Shown: one piece after another, positions 6,639-12,949 of the stretch
Layout of the letters: every line of letters starts with the position of its first letter
Numbering within the stretch: the first letter of the stretch is position 1
Origin: an uncultured Syntrophobacterales bacterium
GTDB taxonomy: Bacteria; Desulfobacterota; Syntrophia; Syntrophales; UBA5619
Assembly: GCA_903903205.1 (NCBI GenBank)
Contig: CAIUXU010000038.1
Coordinates: 1-22,314 of the forward strand
Direction of reading: 5' to 3'
Length of the DNA stretch: 22,314 nt
Program-made: the position numbers and the translations under genes
The notes under the pieces: model-generated
The model's database searches: none
The model's input: only the letters and a program-made list of their open reading frames with translations
Told to the model about the DNA's origin: nothing

Positions 6639-7088
6639 ATGACGGTGGAAAAAATCATCATCGGCGCGGACCATGGGGGCTTTTCACTGAAAGAGTCTCT
6701 TAGACGCTTCCTTGTGGAGATGGGGTTCGCCGTCACCGACGTCGGGACGGACAGCGACCGCGCCGCGGATTACCCGGATTTCGGCGCAAAGGCAGCCGGA
6801 GCTGTTTCTTCCGGTCTTTTCCCGAGAGGGATTCTAATCTGCGGTTCCGGTGTGGGGATGTCCATCGTCGCCAACCGTTTCCCCGGCGCCCGGGCCGCCC
6901 TCTGCCTCGACGAGGAGACAGCGCGACTGAGCCGGATGCACAATGATGCCAACATTCTGGTTCTCGCGGGAAGAAAAACAGACCCGGAGACGGCCAGAAA
7001 GATCGTCCGGACCTGGCTTTTGACCCCATTCGAAGGGGGGCGTCATCAGAGGCGTCTCGACAAAATCCGTGAGATCGATTTGAAATAG
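6639..7088 (+). CDS. rpiB: Ribose-5-phosphate isomerase B
   Basis: RpiB interconverts ribulose 5-phosphate and ribose 5-phosphate in the pentose phosphate pathway. The 149-residue product fits the RpiB/LacAB fold. ADHGG at residues 10-14, the catalytic-base Cys68 in ICGSGVGM, and His101 in RMHNDAN are all present, with the phosphate-binding GGRHQRR near the end. It starts only 2 nt after the fabF stop, with its ribosome-binding site inside the end of fabF, so coupling is likely. Pentose supply links it to the nucleotide and riboflavin genes downstream. Confidence 0.95.
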   Translation: MTVEKIIIGADHGGFSLKESLRRFLVEMGFAVTDVGTDSDRAADYPDFGAKAAGAVSSGLFPRGILICGSGVGMSIVANRFPGARAALCLDEETARLSRMHNDANILVLAGRKTDPETARKIVRTWLLTPFEGGRHQRRLDKIREIDLK

Positions 7089-7105
7089 AACAGGAGAAAA
7101 AACCC

Positions 7106-8362
7106 ATGTCTTATCTGATGCAGACCGACCCGGAGGTCGCGGAGGCAATTCTCCAGGAAACCCGGCGACAATCCGGAAAGTTGGAAATGATCGCCTCGGA
7201 AAACTTCGTCAGCGAGGCCGTTCTTGAGGCCCAGGGAAGCGTCATGACGAACAAGTACGCAGAGGGCTATCCGGGCCGGCGATATTATGGAGGATGCGAG
7301 TTCGTCGACATCGTGGAGCGGCTGGCCATTGCCCGGAGCAAGCAACTTTTCGGGGCGGAACACGCCAATGTTCAGCCCCACGCAGGCGTTCAAGCCAATA
7401 TGGCAGTCTATTTCACAGTGCTTCAACCAGGCGACACAATCCTCGGGATGAACCTCTCCCATGGGGGTCATCTTTCGCACGGAAGTCCGGCCAGTTTCTC
7501 GGGAAAGTTCTACCGCGGCGTCTTCTACGGCGTGGACCGGAAGACGGAAACCATCGATTTCAACGAGGTCGAAACCCTCGCGAAGAAACACCGCCCGAAG
7601 ATCATCGTCGTCGGCGCCAGCGCCTACCCCCGGATTATCGATTATGAGAAGTTCCGGGTCATCGCCGATGAGGTCGGGGCGCTGATCCTCGCCGATATCG
7701 CCCACATCGGCGGTCTCGTCGCCGCCGGTCTCCATCCGTCGCCAGTCCCCTGCTGCGAGTTTGTCACGATGACCACCCACAAAACCCTGAGGGGCCCACG
7801 CGCTGGACTCATCCTTTGCAAGAAGGAATTTGCCCAGGCTGTGGATGAGAAGATCTTCCCCGGGATGCAGGGCGGCCCCCTGATGCACATCATCGCCGCC
7901 AAGGCGGTGGCCTTCAAAGAGGCCCTTTCCGAAGAGTTCAGGCAATATCAGGCCCAGATCATAAAAAACGCGAAAACCCTTGCCGACGAGCTTCTCGCAG
8001 ACGGCTTTCGCCTCGTCTCCGGCGGTACGGACAACCACCTGATGCTTGTTGACCTGACCGACCTCGGCATCACGGGGATAGAGGCTCAAGAAACCCTCGA
8101 TCGTACGGGGATCACGATCAACAAGAACCGGATTCCCTACGACACGAAAGGGGCCCAGGTGACAAGCGGCATCCGCATCGGCACGCCTGCCCTGACTACT
8201 CGGGGGATGAAGGAGCCAGAGATGAAACAGATCGCCGGTTTCTTCTCCGCCGTGCTCCGGGATATCCACAACGAAAAGCGCCTGAGCGAGGTCCGGGAAG
8301 AGGTCCGGTTTCTCTGTGAGCGATTTCCCCTTTATCCGGAACGGATCCGGGAAAACCGGTAA
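7106..8362 (+). CDS. glyA: Serine hydroxymethyltransferase
   Basis: GlyA converts serine and tetrahydrofolate to glycine and 5,10-methylene-tetrahydrofolate, using pyridoxal phosphate. The 418-residue product is of normal length. The PLP-binding lysine is Lys226 in TTHKTLRGPR, and Asp197 and His200 (ADIAHIGG) are present. One unusual point is residues 93-95: the PLP-phosphate-contacting Ser-Gly-Ser of most homologues (PHSGSQAN) is Ala-Gly-Val here (PHAGVQAN). All other motifs look intact, so I expect an active enzyme. AGGAG precedes the ATG. The next gene is a dCMP deaminase, which fits a link to thymidylate synthesis. Confidence 0.96.
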   Translation: MSYLMQTDPEVAEAILQETRRQSGKLEMIASENFVSEAVLEAQGSVMTNKYAEGYPGRRYYGGCEFVDIVERLAIARSKQLFGAEHANVQPHAGVQANMAVYFTVLQPGDTILGMNLSHGGHLSHGSPASFSGKFYRGVFYGVDRKTETIDFNEVETLAKKHRPKIIVVGASAYPRIIDYEKFRVIADEVGALILADIAHIGGLVAAGLHPSPVPCCEFVTMTTHKTLRGPRAGLILCKKEFAQAVDEKIFPGMQGGPLMHIIAAKAVAFKEALSEEFRQYQAQIIKNAKTLADELLADGFRLVSGGTDNHLMLVDLTDLGITGIEAQETLDRTGITINKNRIPYDTKGAQVTSGIRIGTPALTTRGMKEPEMKQIAGFFSAVLRDIHNEKRLSEVREEVRFLCERFPLYPERIRENR

Positions 8363-8394
8363 CCCCCGGCCCAACCAGAGGTGACCCCTAAGCC

Positions 8395-8877
8395 ATGCAA
8401 GGGATCGAACAGGGCGAACAACGGAACAGCGAAACGGACGGACGCCCCACATGGGACGATTATTTCCTGGACATCGTCGGGCTTGTGGCGAAGCGAGCCA
8501 CTTGTCTCAGGCGATGCGTCGGCGCGGCCCTGGTCCGAGACAGGCGGATCCTCGCCACGGGGTATAACGGCGCCCCCTCAGGGCTGCGCCATTGCCTGGA
8601 AATCGGTTGTCTCCGTGAGCAGAATAATATCCCCTCCGGCGAACGACATGAGCTCTGCCGGGGACTCCACGCCGAGCAGAATGCCATCATCCAGGCGGCA
8701 CTGCACGGGGTCAGCGTAAAAGGTGCGACCCTCTACTGCACGAACCATCCCTGCATCATCTGCGCGAAGATGATCATCAACGCCGGCATCGTCCGGATCG
8801 TGATCGGGGGCGATTACCGCGACAGTCTCGCGGAAGAGATGCTCAAAGAGGCCAAAATCGAAGTGAGCCGACGATGA
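8395..8877 (+). CDS. comEB: Deoxycytidylate (dCMP) deaminase
   Basis: The enzyme deaminates dCMP to dUMP, the substrate of thymidylate synthase. The 160-residue product has the zinc-dependent cytidine/deoxycytidylate deaminase signature: His92 and catalytic Glu94 in HAEQNAI, and Cys120 and Cys123 in PCIIC. The TGYNGAPSG segment (about 55-63) is typical of dCMP deaminases. The first 16 residues form an extension before the family-like RPTWDDYF; AGAGGTGA upstream supports the ATG at 8395. Its stop overlaps the nrdR start (ATGA), so the two are translationally coupled. Related zinc deaminases of the RibD type are longer and carry a reductase domain, absent here. Confidence 0.93.
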   Translation: MQGIEQGEQRNSETDGRPTWDDYFLDIVGLVAKRATCLRRCVGAALVRDRRILATGYNGAPSGLRHCLEIGCLREQNNIPSGERHELCRGLHAEQNAIIQAALHGVSVKGATLYCTNHPCIICAKMIINAGIVRIVIGGDYRDSLAEEMLKEAKIEVSRR

Positions 8878-9359
8878 AATGCCCCTTCTGCGCATACAGT
8901 GAAAACAAGGTGATCGACTCACGGATCAGCAAGGACGGTGACGCAATCCGGCGGCGGCGTGAGTGTCTCGGCTGCGGCAAGCGCTTCACAACCTACGAAT
9001 TCGTCGAAGAGGTCCTGCCCGTGGTCGTCAAAAAGGACGGCCGCCGGGAACCTTTCGACCGGACAAAGATCCGCTCCGGGATCAAGAAGGCCTGCGAAAA
9101 GCGCCCAATCAGCACGGACGCCATCGAGACCCTGGTGGACAATGTTGAGCGCGCCTTTCAGGATTATCAGGGGAAGGAAATATTCTCCACAGCCATCGGC
9201 GAAAAGGTGATGCAGGAGCTTCAGACCCTTGACGGTGTCGCCTATGTCCGTTTTGCGTCGGTTTACCGTCAGTTCCGGGATGTCAGCGACTTCCTTGACG
9301 AATTGAAGGACCTCCTCCCCGCGAAGCAGGATGGAGAGCCAGGAAATACGGGAGGATAG
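8874..9359 (+). CDS. nrdR: Transcriptional repressor NrdR
   Basis: NrdR senses ATP/dATP and represses ribonucleotide reductase genes at NrdR boxes. The 161-residue product has an N-terminal zinc ribbon (Cys3, Cys6, Cys31, Cys34), with the basic RRRR segment and GKRFTTYE, then the ATP-cone domain (about 46-140) starting VVVKKDGRREPFDR. It ends in the usual VYRQFRD region plus a short polar tail. The start codon overlaps the comEB stop. The pairing with comEB joins a dNTP-pool regulator to a dUMP-producing enzyme. Confidence 0.97.
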   Translation: MKCPFCAYSENKVIDSRISKDGDAIRRRRECLGCGKRFTTYEFVEEVLPVVVKKDGRREPFDRTKIRSGIKKACEKRPISTDAIETLVDNVERAFQDYQGKEIFSTAIGEKVMQELQTLDGVAYVRFASVYRQFRDVSDFLDELKDLLPAKQDGEPGNTGG

Positions 9360-9363
9360 AAAG

Positions 9364-10041
9364 GTGTTCACGGGAATCACAGCCGCGCTCGGTTCCGTCC
9401 GTCGCCTGACGCTCCGGGGGGAGGACGCACTTCTGGAGATCGAGACTTCCCTCGACCTGGGTGACGTCCGGATCGGCGATAGCATCGCCGTCAGCGGCGC
9501 GTGCCTGACCGTAACCACGAAGGCCGACCGAATATTCACTGCGGATGTCTCCGCAGAGACCCTTTCCCTAACGACGCTCCGGAGCGTGAAGACGGGCGAC
9601 CGGGTCAACCTGGAAAAGGCGCTGCGCGTCATGGACCGCCTCGGAGGGCACATCGTCCTCGGCCATGTGGACGGCATCGGAAGGATTGTGGACGAAACCC
9701 GCCGCTCCCGCTCCATCGTATTCGGTTTCGAAATTGATCCGACGCTGGATCGCTATGTCGTCGCCAAAGGATCGGTCACCGTGGACGGCATCAGTTTGAC
9801 CGTCAACCGCTGTGAAAAGAATATTTTTTATGTTAACATCATCCCGCACACGGCGGCAGGAACAACCCTCGGATTCAAAAAAATGGCCGATGCCGTCAAC
9901 ATTGAAACGGATATCATTTCAAGATATCTGGAGAAACTGATTTCAACCGGGAAGAAACCTGACGGTGCAACCCGGCCGACAGGCAAGCCGACAGAGGGAG
10001 TGGATGTGGAGATGCTCGCAAGATACGGATTTTTGAAATAA
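9364..10041 (+). CDS. ribE: Riboflavin synthase (alpha subunit type)
   Basis: The enzyme dismutates two molecules of 6,7-dimethyl-8-ribityllumazine into riboflavin and a pyrimidinedione that RibH reuses. The 225-residue product shows the internal duplication of the family: an N-barrel starting VFTGITAALGSV with SGACLTV, and a C-barrel with GGHIVLGHVDG, DGISLTVN and the conserved IIPHTAAGTTLG. I place the start at GTG 9364, with GGGAGGA (9350-9356) at good distance; the open frame upstream overlaps nrdR. ribD, which often sits between nrdR and this gene, is missing from the cluster. Confidence 0.95.
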   Translation: MFTGITAALGSVRRLTLRGEDALLEIETSLDLGDVRIGDSIAVSGACLTVTTKADRIFTADVSAETLSLTTLRSVKTGDRVNLEKALRVMDRLGGHIVLGHVDGIGRIVDETRRSRSIVFGFEIDPTLDRYVVAKGSVTVDGISLTVNRCEKNIFYVNIIPHTAAGTTLGFKKMADAVNIETDIISRYLEKLISTGKKPDGATRPTGKPTEGVDVEMLARYGFLK

Positions 10042-10075
10042 CGGAAAAGGGGCTTTGTCCCCACAGGGAGAGAAC

Positions 10076-11278
10076 ATGGGTATCAGCGCCATCAAGGAAG
10101 CCATTGTCGATATCAAAAGCGGAAAGATGGTCATCCTCGTTGACGACGAGGATCGGGAAAACGAAGGGGATCTCTGCATGGCGGCCGAGTTCGTCACGCC
10201 GGAAGCAGTCAATTTCATGGCCCGATACGGGCGAGGGCTCATCTGCCTCACGCTTACCGAAGAAAATGCGGACAAGCTGCGCCTGATGCCGATGGTCCGC
10301 GACAACCGGTCCCGTTTCGGTACCGCCTTCACGGTCTCCATCGAGGCGAAACAAGGGGTCACCACCGGGATATCGGCAGCAGACCGGGCGACAACGATCC
10401 GGGCCGCCGTGGCCGACGACGCGAAACCGGATGACCTGGTCAGTCCCGGCCACATCTTCCCAATCCGTGCCAGACGCGGGGGGGTGCTTGTGCGAACAGG
10501 CCAGACGGAAGGCTCCGTCGATCTTGCCCGTCTCGCCGGCAAGAAACCCGCCGGCGTCATCTGCGAAGTAATGAAGGATGACGGAACGATGGCCCGAATG
10601 CCCGATCTGGAGATCTTCGCCCGGGAGTTTGGTTTGAAGATCGTTACGATCAAGGATCTTATCGACTTCCGGATGCAGCACGAGTCGCTGGTCCGCCGGG
10701 CGGCGACTGCCACGATTCCTACCCGATACGGGGGCGAATTCAAGCTGGTCGTCTATGAAAATGATGTGGACGAGATGAAGCATGTGGCCCTGATCAAAGG
10801 CGACATTACCGCGGAGGACGAGGTTCTGGTCCGCGTTCATTCGGAATGCCTGACAGGCGATGTCTTCGGCTCTGAGCGGTGCGACTGCGGCGATCAACTC
10901 CAGCGGGCCATGAAGATGGTGGCAGAAGCCGGCCGGGGCGTGATCGTCTATATGCACCAAGAGGGCCGGGGGATTGGTCTCGTCAACAAGATCAAAGCCT
11001 ATGAGCTTCAGGAGCACGGTCAGGACACCGTGGAAGCAAACATCACGCTGGGCTTCAAGGAGGATCTCCGGGATTACGGTATCGGCGCCCAGATCCTCGC
11101 CGACATCGGAGTACGGAAGATGCGGCTGCTTACGAACAATCCGAAGAAGATCGTGGGTCTTGAAGGATACGGTCTGACCATCATGGAACGGGTCCCGATC
11201 GAGATCCTGCCGAATGAAAACAACATCCAGTATCTCCAGACCAAAAGGCAGAAGATGGGACACATCCTGAAAGCATAG
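10076..11278 (+). CDS. ribBA: RibBA: DHBP synthase / GTP cyclohydrolase II
   Basis: The 400-residue fusion makes both riboflavin precursors. The RibB domain (about 1-200) turns ribulose 5-phosphate into 3,4-dihydroxy-2-butanone 4-phosphate. The RibA domain (about 205-400) opens GTP. RibB shows DDEDRENEGD with metal ligand Glu28 and PGHIFP with His126. However, the second metal ligand, His in GHTEA of the E. coli enzyme, is Gln143 here (RTGQTEGSVDL). RibA is canonical: zinc cysteines in CLTGDVFGSERCDCGDQL, then HQEGRGIGL and LLTNNPKK. ATG 10076 follows GGGAGAG; the longer frame from 10055 lacks support. The gene sits between ribE and ribH. Confidence 0.95.
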   Translation: MGISAIKEAIVDIKSGKMVILVDDEDRENEGDLCMAAEFVTPEAVNFMARYGRGLICLTLTEENADKLRLMPMVRDNRSRFGTAFTVSIEAKQGVTTGISAADRATTIRAAVADDAKPDDLVSPGHIFPIRARRGGVLVRTGQTEGSVDLARLAGKKPAGVICEVMKDDGTMARMPDLEIFAREFGLKIVTIKDLIDFRMQHESLVRRAATATIPTRYGGEFKLVVYENDVDEMKHVALIKGDITAEDEVLVRVHSECLTGDVFGSERCDCGDQLQRAMKMVAEAGRGVIVYMHQEGRGIGLVNKIKAYELQEHGQDTVEANITLGFKEDLRDYGIGAQILADIGVRKMRLLTNNPKKIVGLEGYGLTIMERVPIEILPNENNIQYLQTKRQKMGHILKA

Positions 11279-11312
11279 ACAGGAAACAACCGATTTAATG
11301 GGAGAAATAGCC

Positions 11313-11777
11313 ATGCCAAAAATCATCGAAGGAATGATCATCGCGAAGGGAATGAGGTTCGGCATTGTCGCCAGCCGTTTCAATGACTTCATCAGCAGTC
11401 GCCTGATCGAAGGGGCCGTTGACGCCCTGACGCGGGCCGGCGCGGACGAGAAAGAGATCCAGATCGTCCGGGTGCCTGGCGCATTCGAGTTGCCGCTCAC
11501 CGCAAAGAAGATGGCGAAAAGCGGCCGCTTTGACGCCGTAATCTGCCTCGGCGCGGTCATCCGCGGCGCCACACCTCACTTCGAATATATCAGCGCCGAG
11601 GTCTCCAAGGGAATCGCGATGGTCGGACTGGAGACCGAGATACCTGTGGCGTTCGGTGTTCTGACGACGGACACCATTGAGCAGGCGATTGAACGGGCAG
11701 GCGCCAAGGCGGGAAACAAGGGGTGGGACGCTGCAATGTCTGCTATCGAGATGGTTGATCTTTTCAGAAAATTGTAA
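11313..11777 (+). CDS. ribH: 6,7-dimethyl-8-ribityllumazine synthase
   Basis: RibH condenses the RibB product with the ribitylaminouracil intermediate to form lumazine, the RibE substrate. The 154-residue length is standard. Catalytic-site features are present: SRFND near residue 21, the VPGAFELP loop (about 54-61), and GAVIRGATPHFEY with His89. I choose ATG 11313, since GGGAGAAA (11300-11307) precedes it; an earlier in-frame ATG at 11298 would use up that site. RibH usually assembles into pentamers or icosahedral shells, which cannot be judged from sequence here. Confidence 0.96.
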   Translation: MPKIIEGMIIAKGMRFGIVASRFNDFISSRLIEGAVDALTRAGADEKEIQIVRVPGAFELPLTAKKMAKSGRFDAVICLGAVIRGATPHFEYISAEVSKGIAMVGLETEIPVAFGVLTTDTIEQAIERAGAKAGNKGWDAAMSAIEMVDLFRKL

Positions 11778-11833
11778 TAGACACCCGGCACGATACGGCT
11801 ACTCTGATTACCGGACCAAGATCTGAGGGATGC

Positions 11834-12289
11834 ATGCACCAGCGGCGAAAGGCAAGAGAGGTTACCCTTCAGGTTCTTTATGCGCTTGATGTCCACGAAA
11901 TCGACCTGCAGGAGTCTATAGCCCTGTTCTGGGCCAATTTCGACGCGCCGGAAGATGCGAGAAAATTTTCTTCCCTCTTGATCGAAGGAACCTGGAACAA
12001 CAGAGAGCAGATCGACAGCCTGATCGGAGGCAGTTCAGAAAACTGGACGATGGCAAGAATGTCCCGCGTGGACAAGAGCATCCTCCGGATGGCCGTTTAC
12101 GAACTTCTGTTCTGCCAGGATATCCCTCCCAAAGTCACGCTGAACGAGGCGATCGACCTCGGAAAGGTATACGGCTCCGAAAACTCGGGGGCGTTCATCA
12201 ACGGTATTCTCGACGACCTCTACGGAAAGCTGCGCAGGAAGGATGAAGATCAAGATATCCCAAACACCACCGGAAGCCCTGAACCATGA
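11834..12289 (+). CDS. nusB: Transcription antitermination protein NusB
   Basis: NusB binds boxA RNA with S10 (NusE) and promotes antitermination on rRNA operons. The 151-residue product has the all-helical NusB pattern, starting HQRRKAREVTLQVLYALD, with the conserved MSRVDKSILRMAVYELLF and NEAIDLGKVYGSENSGAFINGILD near the end. It follows ribH by 56 nt, the classical ribH-nusB order. The last 47 nt overlap the next gene, so its acidic tail is read in two frames. Confidence 0.95.
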   Translation: MHQRRKAREVTLQVLYALDVHEIDLQESIALFWANFDAPEDARKFSSLLIEGTWNNREQIDSLIGGSSENWTMARMSRVDKSILRMAVYELLFCQDIPPKVTLNEAIDLGKVYGSENSGAFINGILDDLYGKLRRKDEDQDIPNTTGSPEP

Positions 12290-12797
12290 CACCCTGATCC
12301 TGGGTTTCTTTTCTGATGAAAGGCCGCCGAAAGGTTACTGCGGTCTGGTGGACTGGCGTCTCAACGGGCTCATCTCCACCGAGATCGCCCAAGGGAGGAT
12401 TTCCGGCGATTTCCCGGAAAAACTACTCTATGCCTTTCCCAAGCGCATCCGTATCTCCCGTCTGCTCCTCTTCGGTTTAGGATCACTATCCGCACTGAGC
12501 CACGACCGGATCTACAACACCGGTTATGAGATGGCACAAACCGTAAGCGGTCTCCGTGCAAATGACCTGGTCCTCCCCGTTCCTGCCGCCGGACGCGGAT
12601 CCCTGAAACTCTCCGGTATGGTCGAAGCCATGCTCACAGGTCTCTTTGACGGTTTCGCGCACAAACAGGAGGAGCTCCCTGCCATTCACCTGGAGATCCC
12701 GGTCAGGGAGGATCAAGCAGACGAGGTCAGCGCGGGGTTGGACCTTTTCCGGCAGCACACAGGAGCGGCAAGAATCGAAACCATGGAGTTGGAATAA
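12243..12797 (+). CDS. Stand-alone leucyl aminopeptidase N-terminal domain protein
   Basis: The 184-residue product resembles only the N-terminal (macro-like) domain of M17 leucyl aminopeptidases. It begins with a short strand and DTLILGFFSDERP, followed later by RISRLLLFGLGSL, then helices with GYEMAQTV and VEAMLTGLFDGF. In full M17 enzymes this domain packs against a C-terminal catalytic domain with metal ligands and NTDAEGR; that domain is wholly absent, and the gene ends with a normal stop. The molecule is therefore not expected to be a peptidase. The ATG lies inside the nusB end, directly after AGGAAGG. It sits between nusB and leuS; a role in RNA, nucleotide or ligand binding is a guess. 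Confidence 0.75.
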   Translation: MKIKISQTPPEALNHDTLILGFFSDERPPKGYCGLVDWRLNGLISTEIAQGRISGDFPEKLLYAFPKRIRISRLLLFGLGSLSALSHDRIYNTGYEMAQTVSGLRANDLVLPVPAAGRGSLKLSGMVEAMLTGLFDGFAHKQEELPAIHLEIPVREDQADEVSAGLDLFRQHTGAARIETMELE

Positions 12798-12821
12798 CCC
12801 GGCGACATGAGACTGGCATCC

Positions 12822-12848
12822 GGGGAGACATTTGAAATCTGTCCCCCC
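12822..12848. repeat. REP-like repeat, degenerate copy
   Basis: The sequence GGGGAGACA followed by TTTGAAATCTGTCCCC shares the core TTTGAAATCTGTCCC with the perfect copy 80 nt downstream. Its left arm is altered (GAGACA in place of ACAGA), which breaks the palindrome. It lies between the M17-like gene and leuS. Confidence 0.6.
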
Positions 12849-12909
12849 ACGAAGTAAAGGGAAAATAGGATTGAAAGGCTTGGTCTGATGTGCTACGAAG
12901 GGCGCCAAT

Positions 12910-12932
12910 GGGACAGATTTGAAATCTGTCCC
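12910..12932. repeat. REP-like perfect palindrome before leuS
   Basis: Left arm GGGACAGATTT (12910-12920), central G, right arm AAATCTGTCCC (12922-12932): a perfect 11-bp palindrome. It ends 17 nt before the leuS ATG, next to its ribosome-binding site. The form resembles dispersed extragenic palindromes spread by Y1/REP-associated transposases. No such transposase is in the window. Confidence 0.65.
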
Positions 12933-12949
12933 CGTTAGGGGAGCGATGC

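Noticed and set aside
7046..8452. 468-codon minus-strand frame opposite glyA
   Set aside because: It is the reverse-frame shadow of a fully motif-supported glyA in GC-rich DNA, with no ribosome-binding site or recognisable domain.
10041..10075. Possible FMN riboswitch before ribBA
   Set aside because: The gap is only 34 nt inside an operon, and none of the conserved RFN-element blocks are present; only a short GGGG/CCCC hairpin is seen.
9914..11572. 552-codon minus-strand frame opposite ribBA and ribH
   Set aside because: It covers two intact genes on the other strand and shows no family motif; long antisense frames are expected at this GC content.
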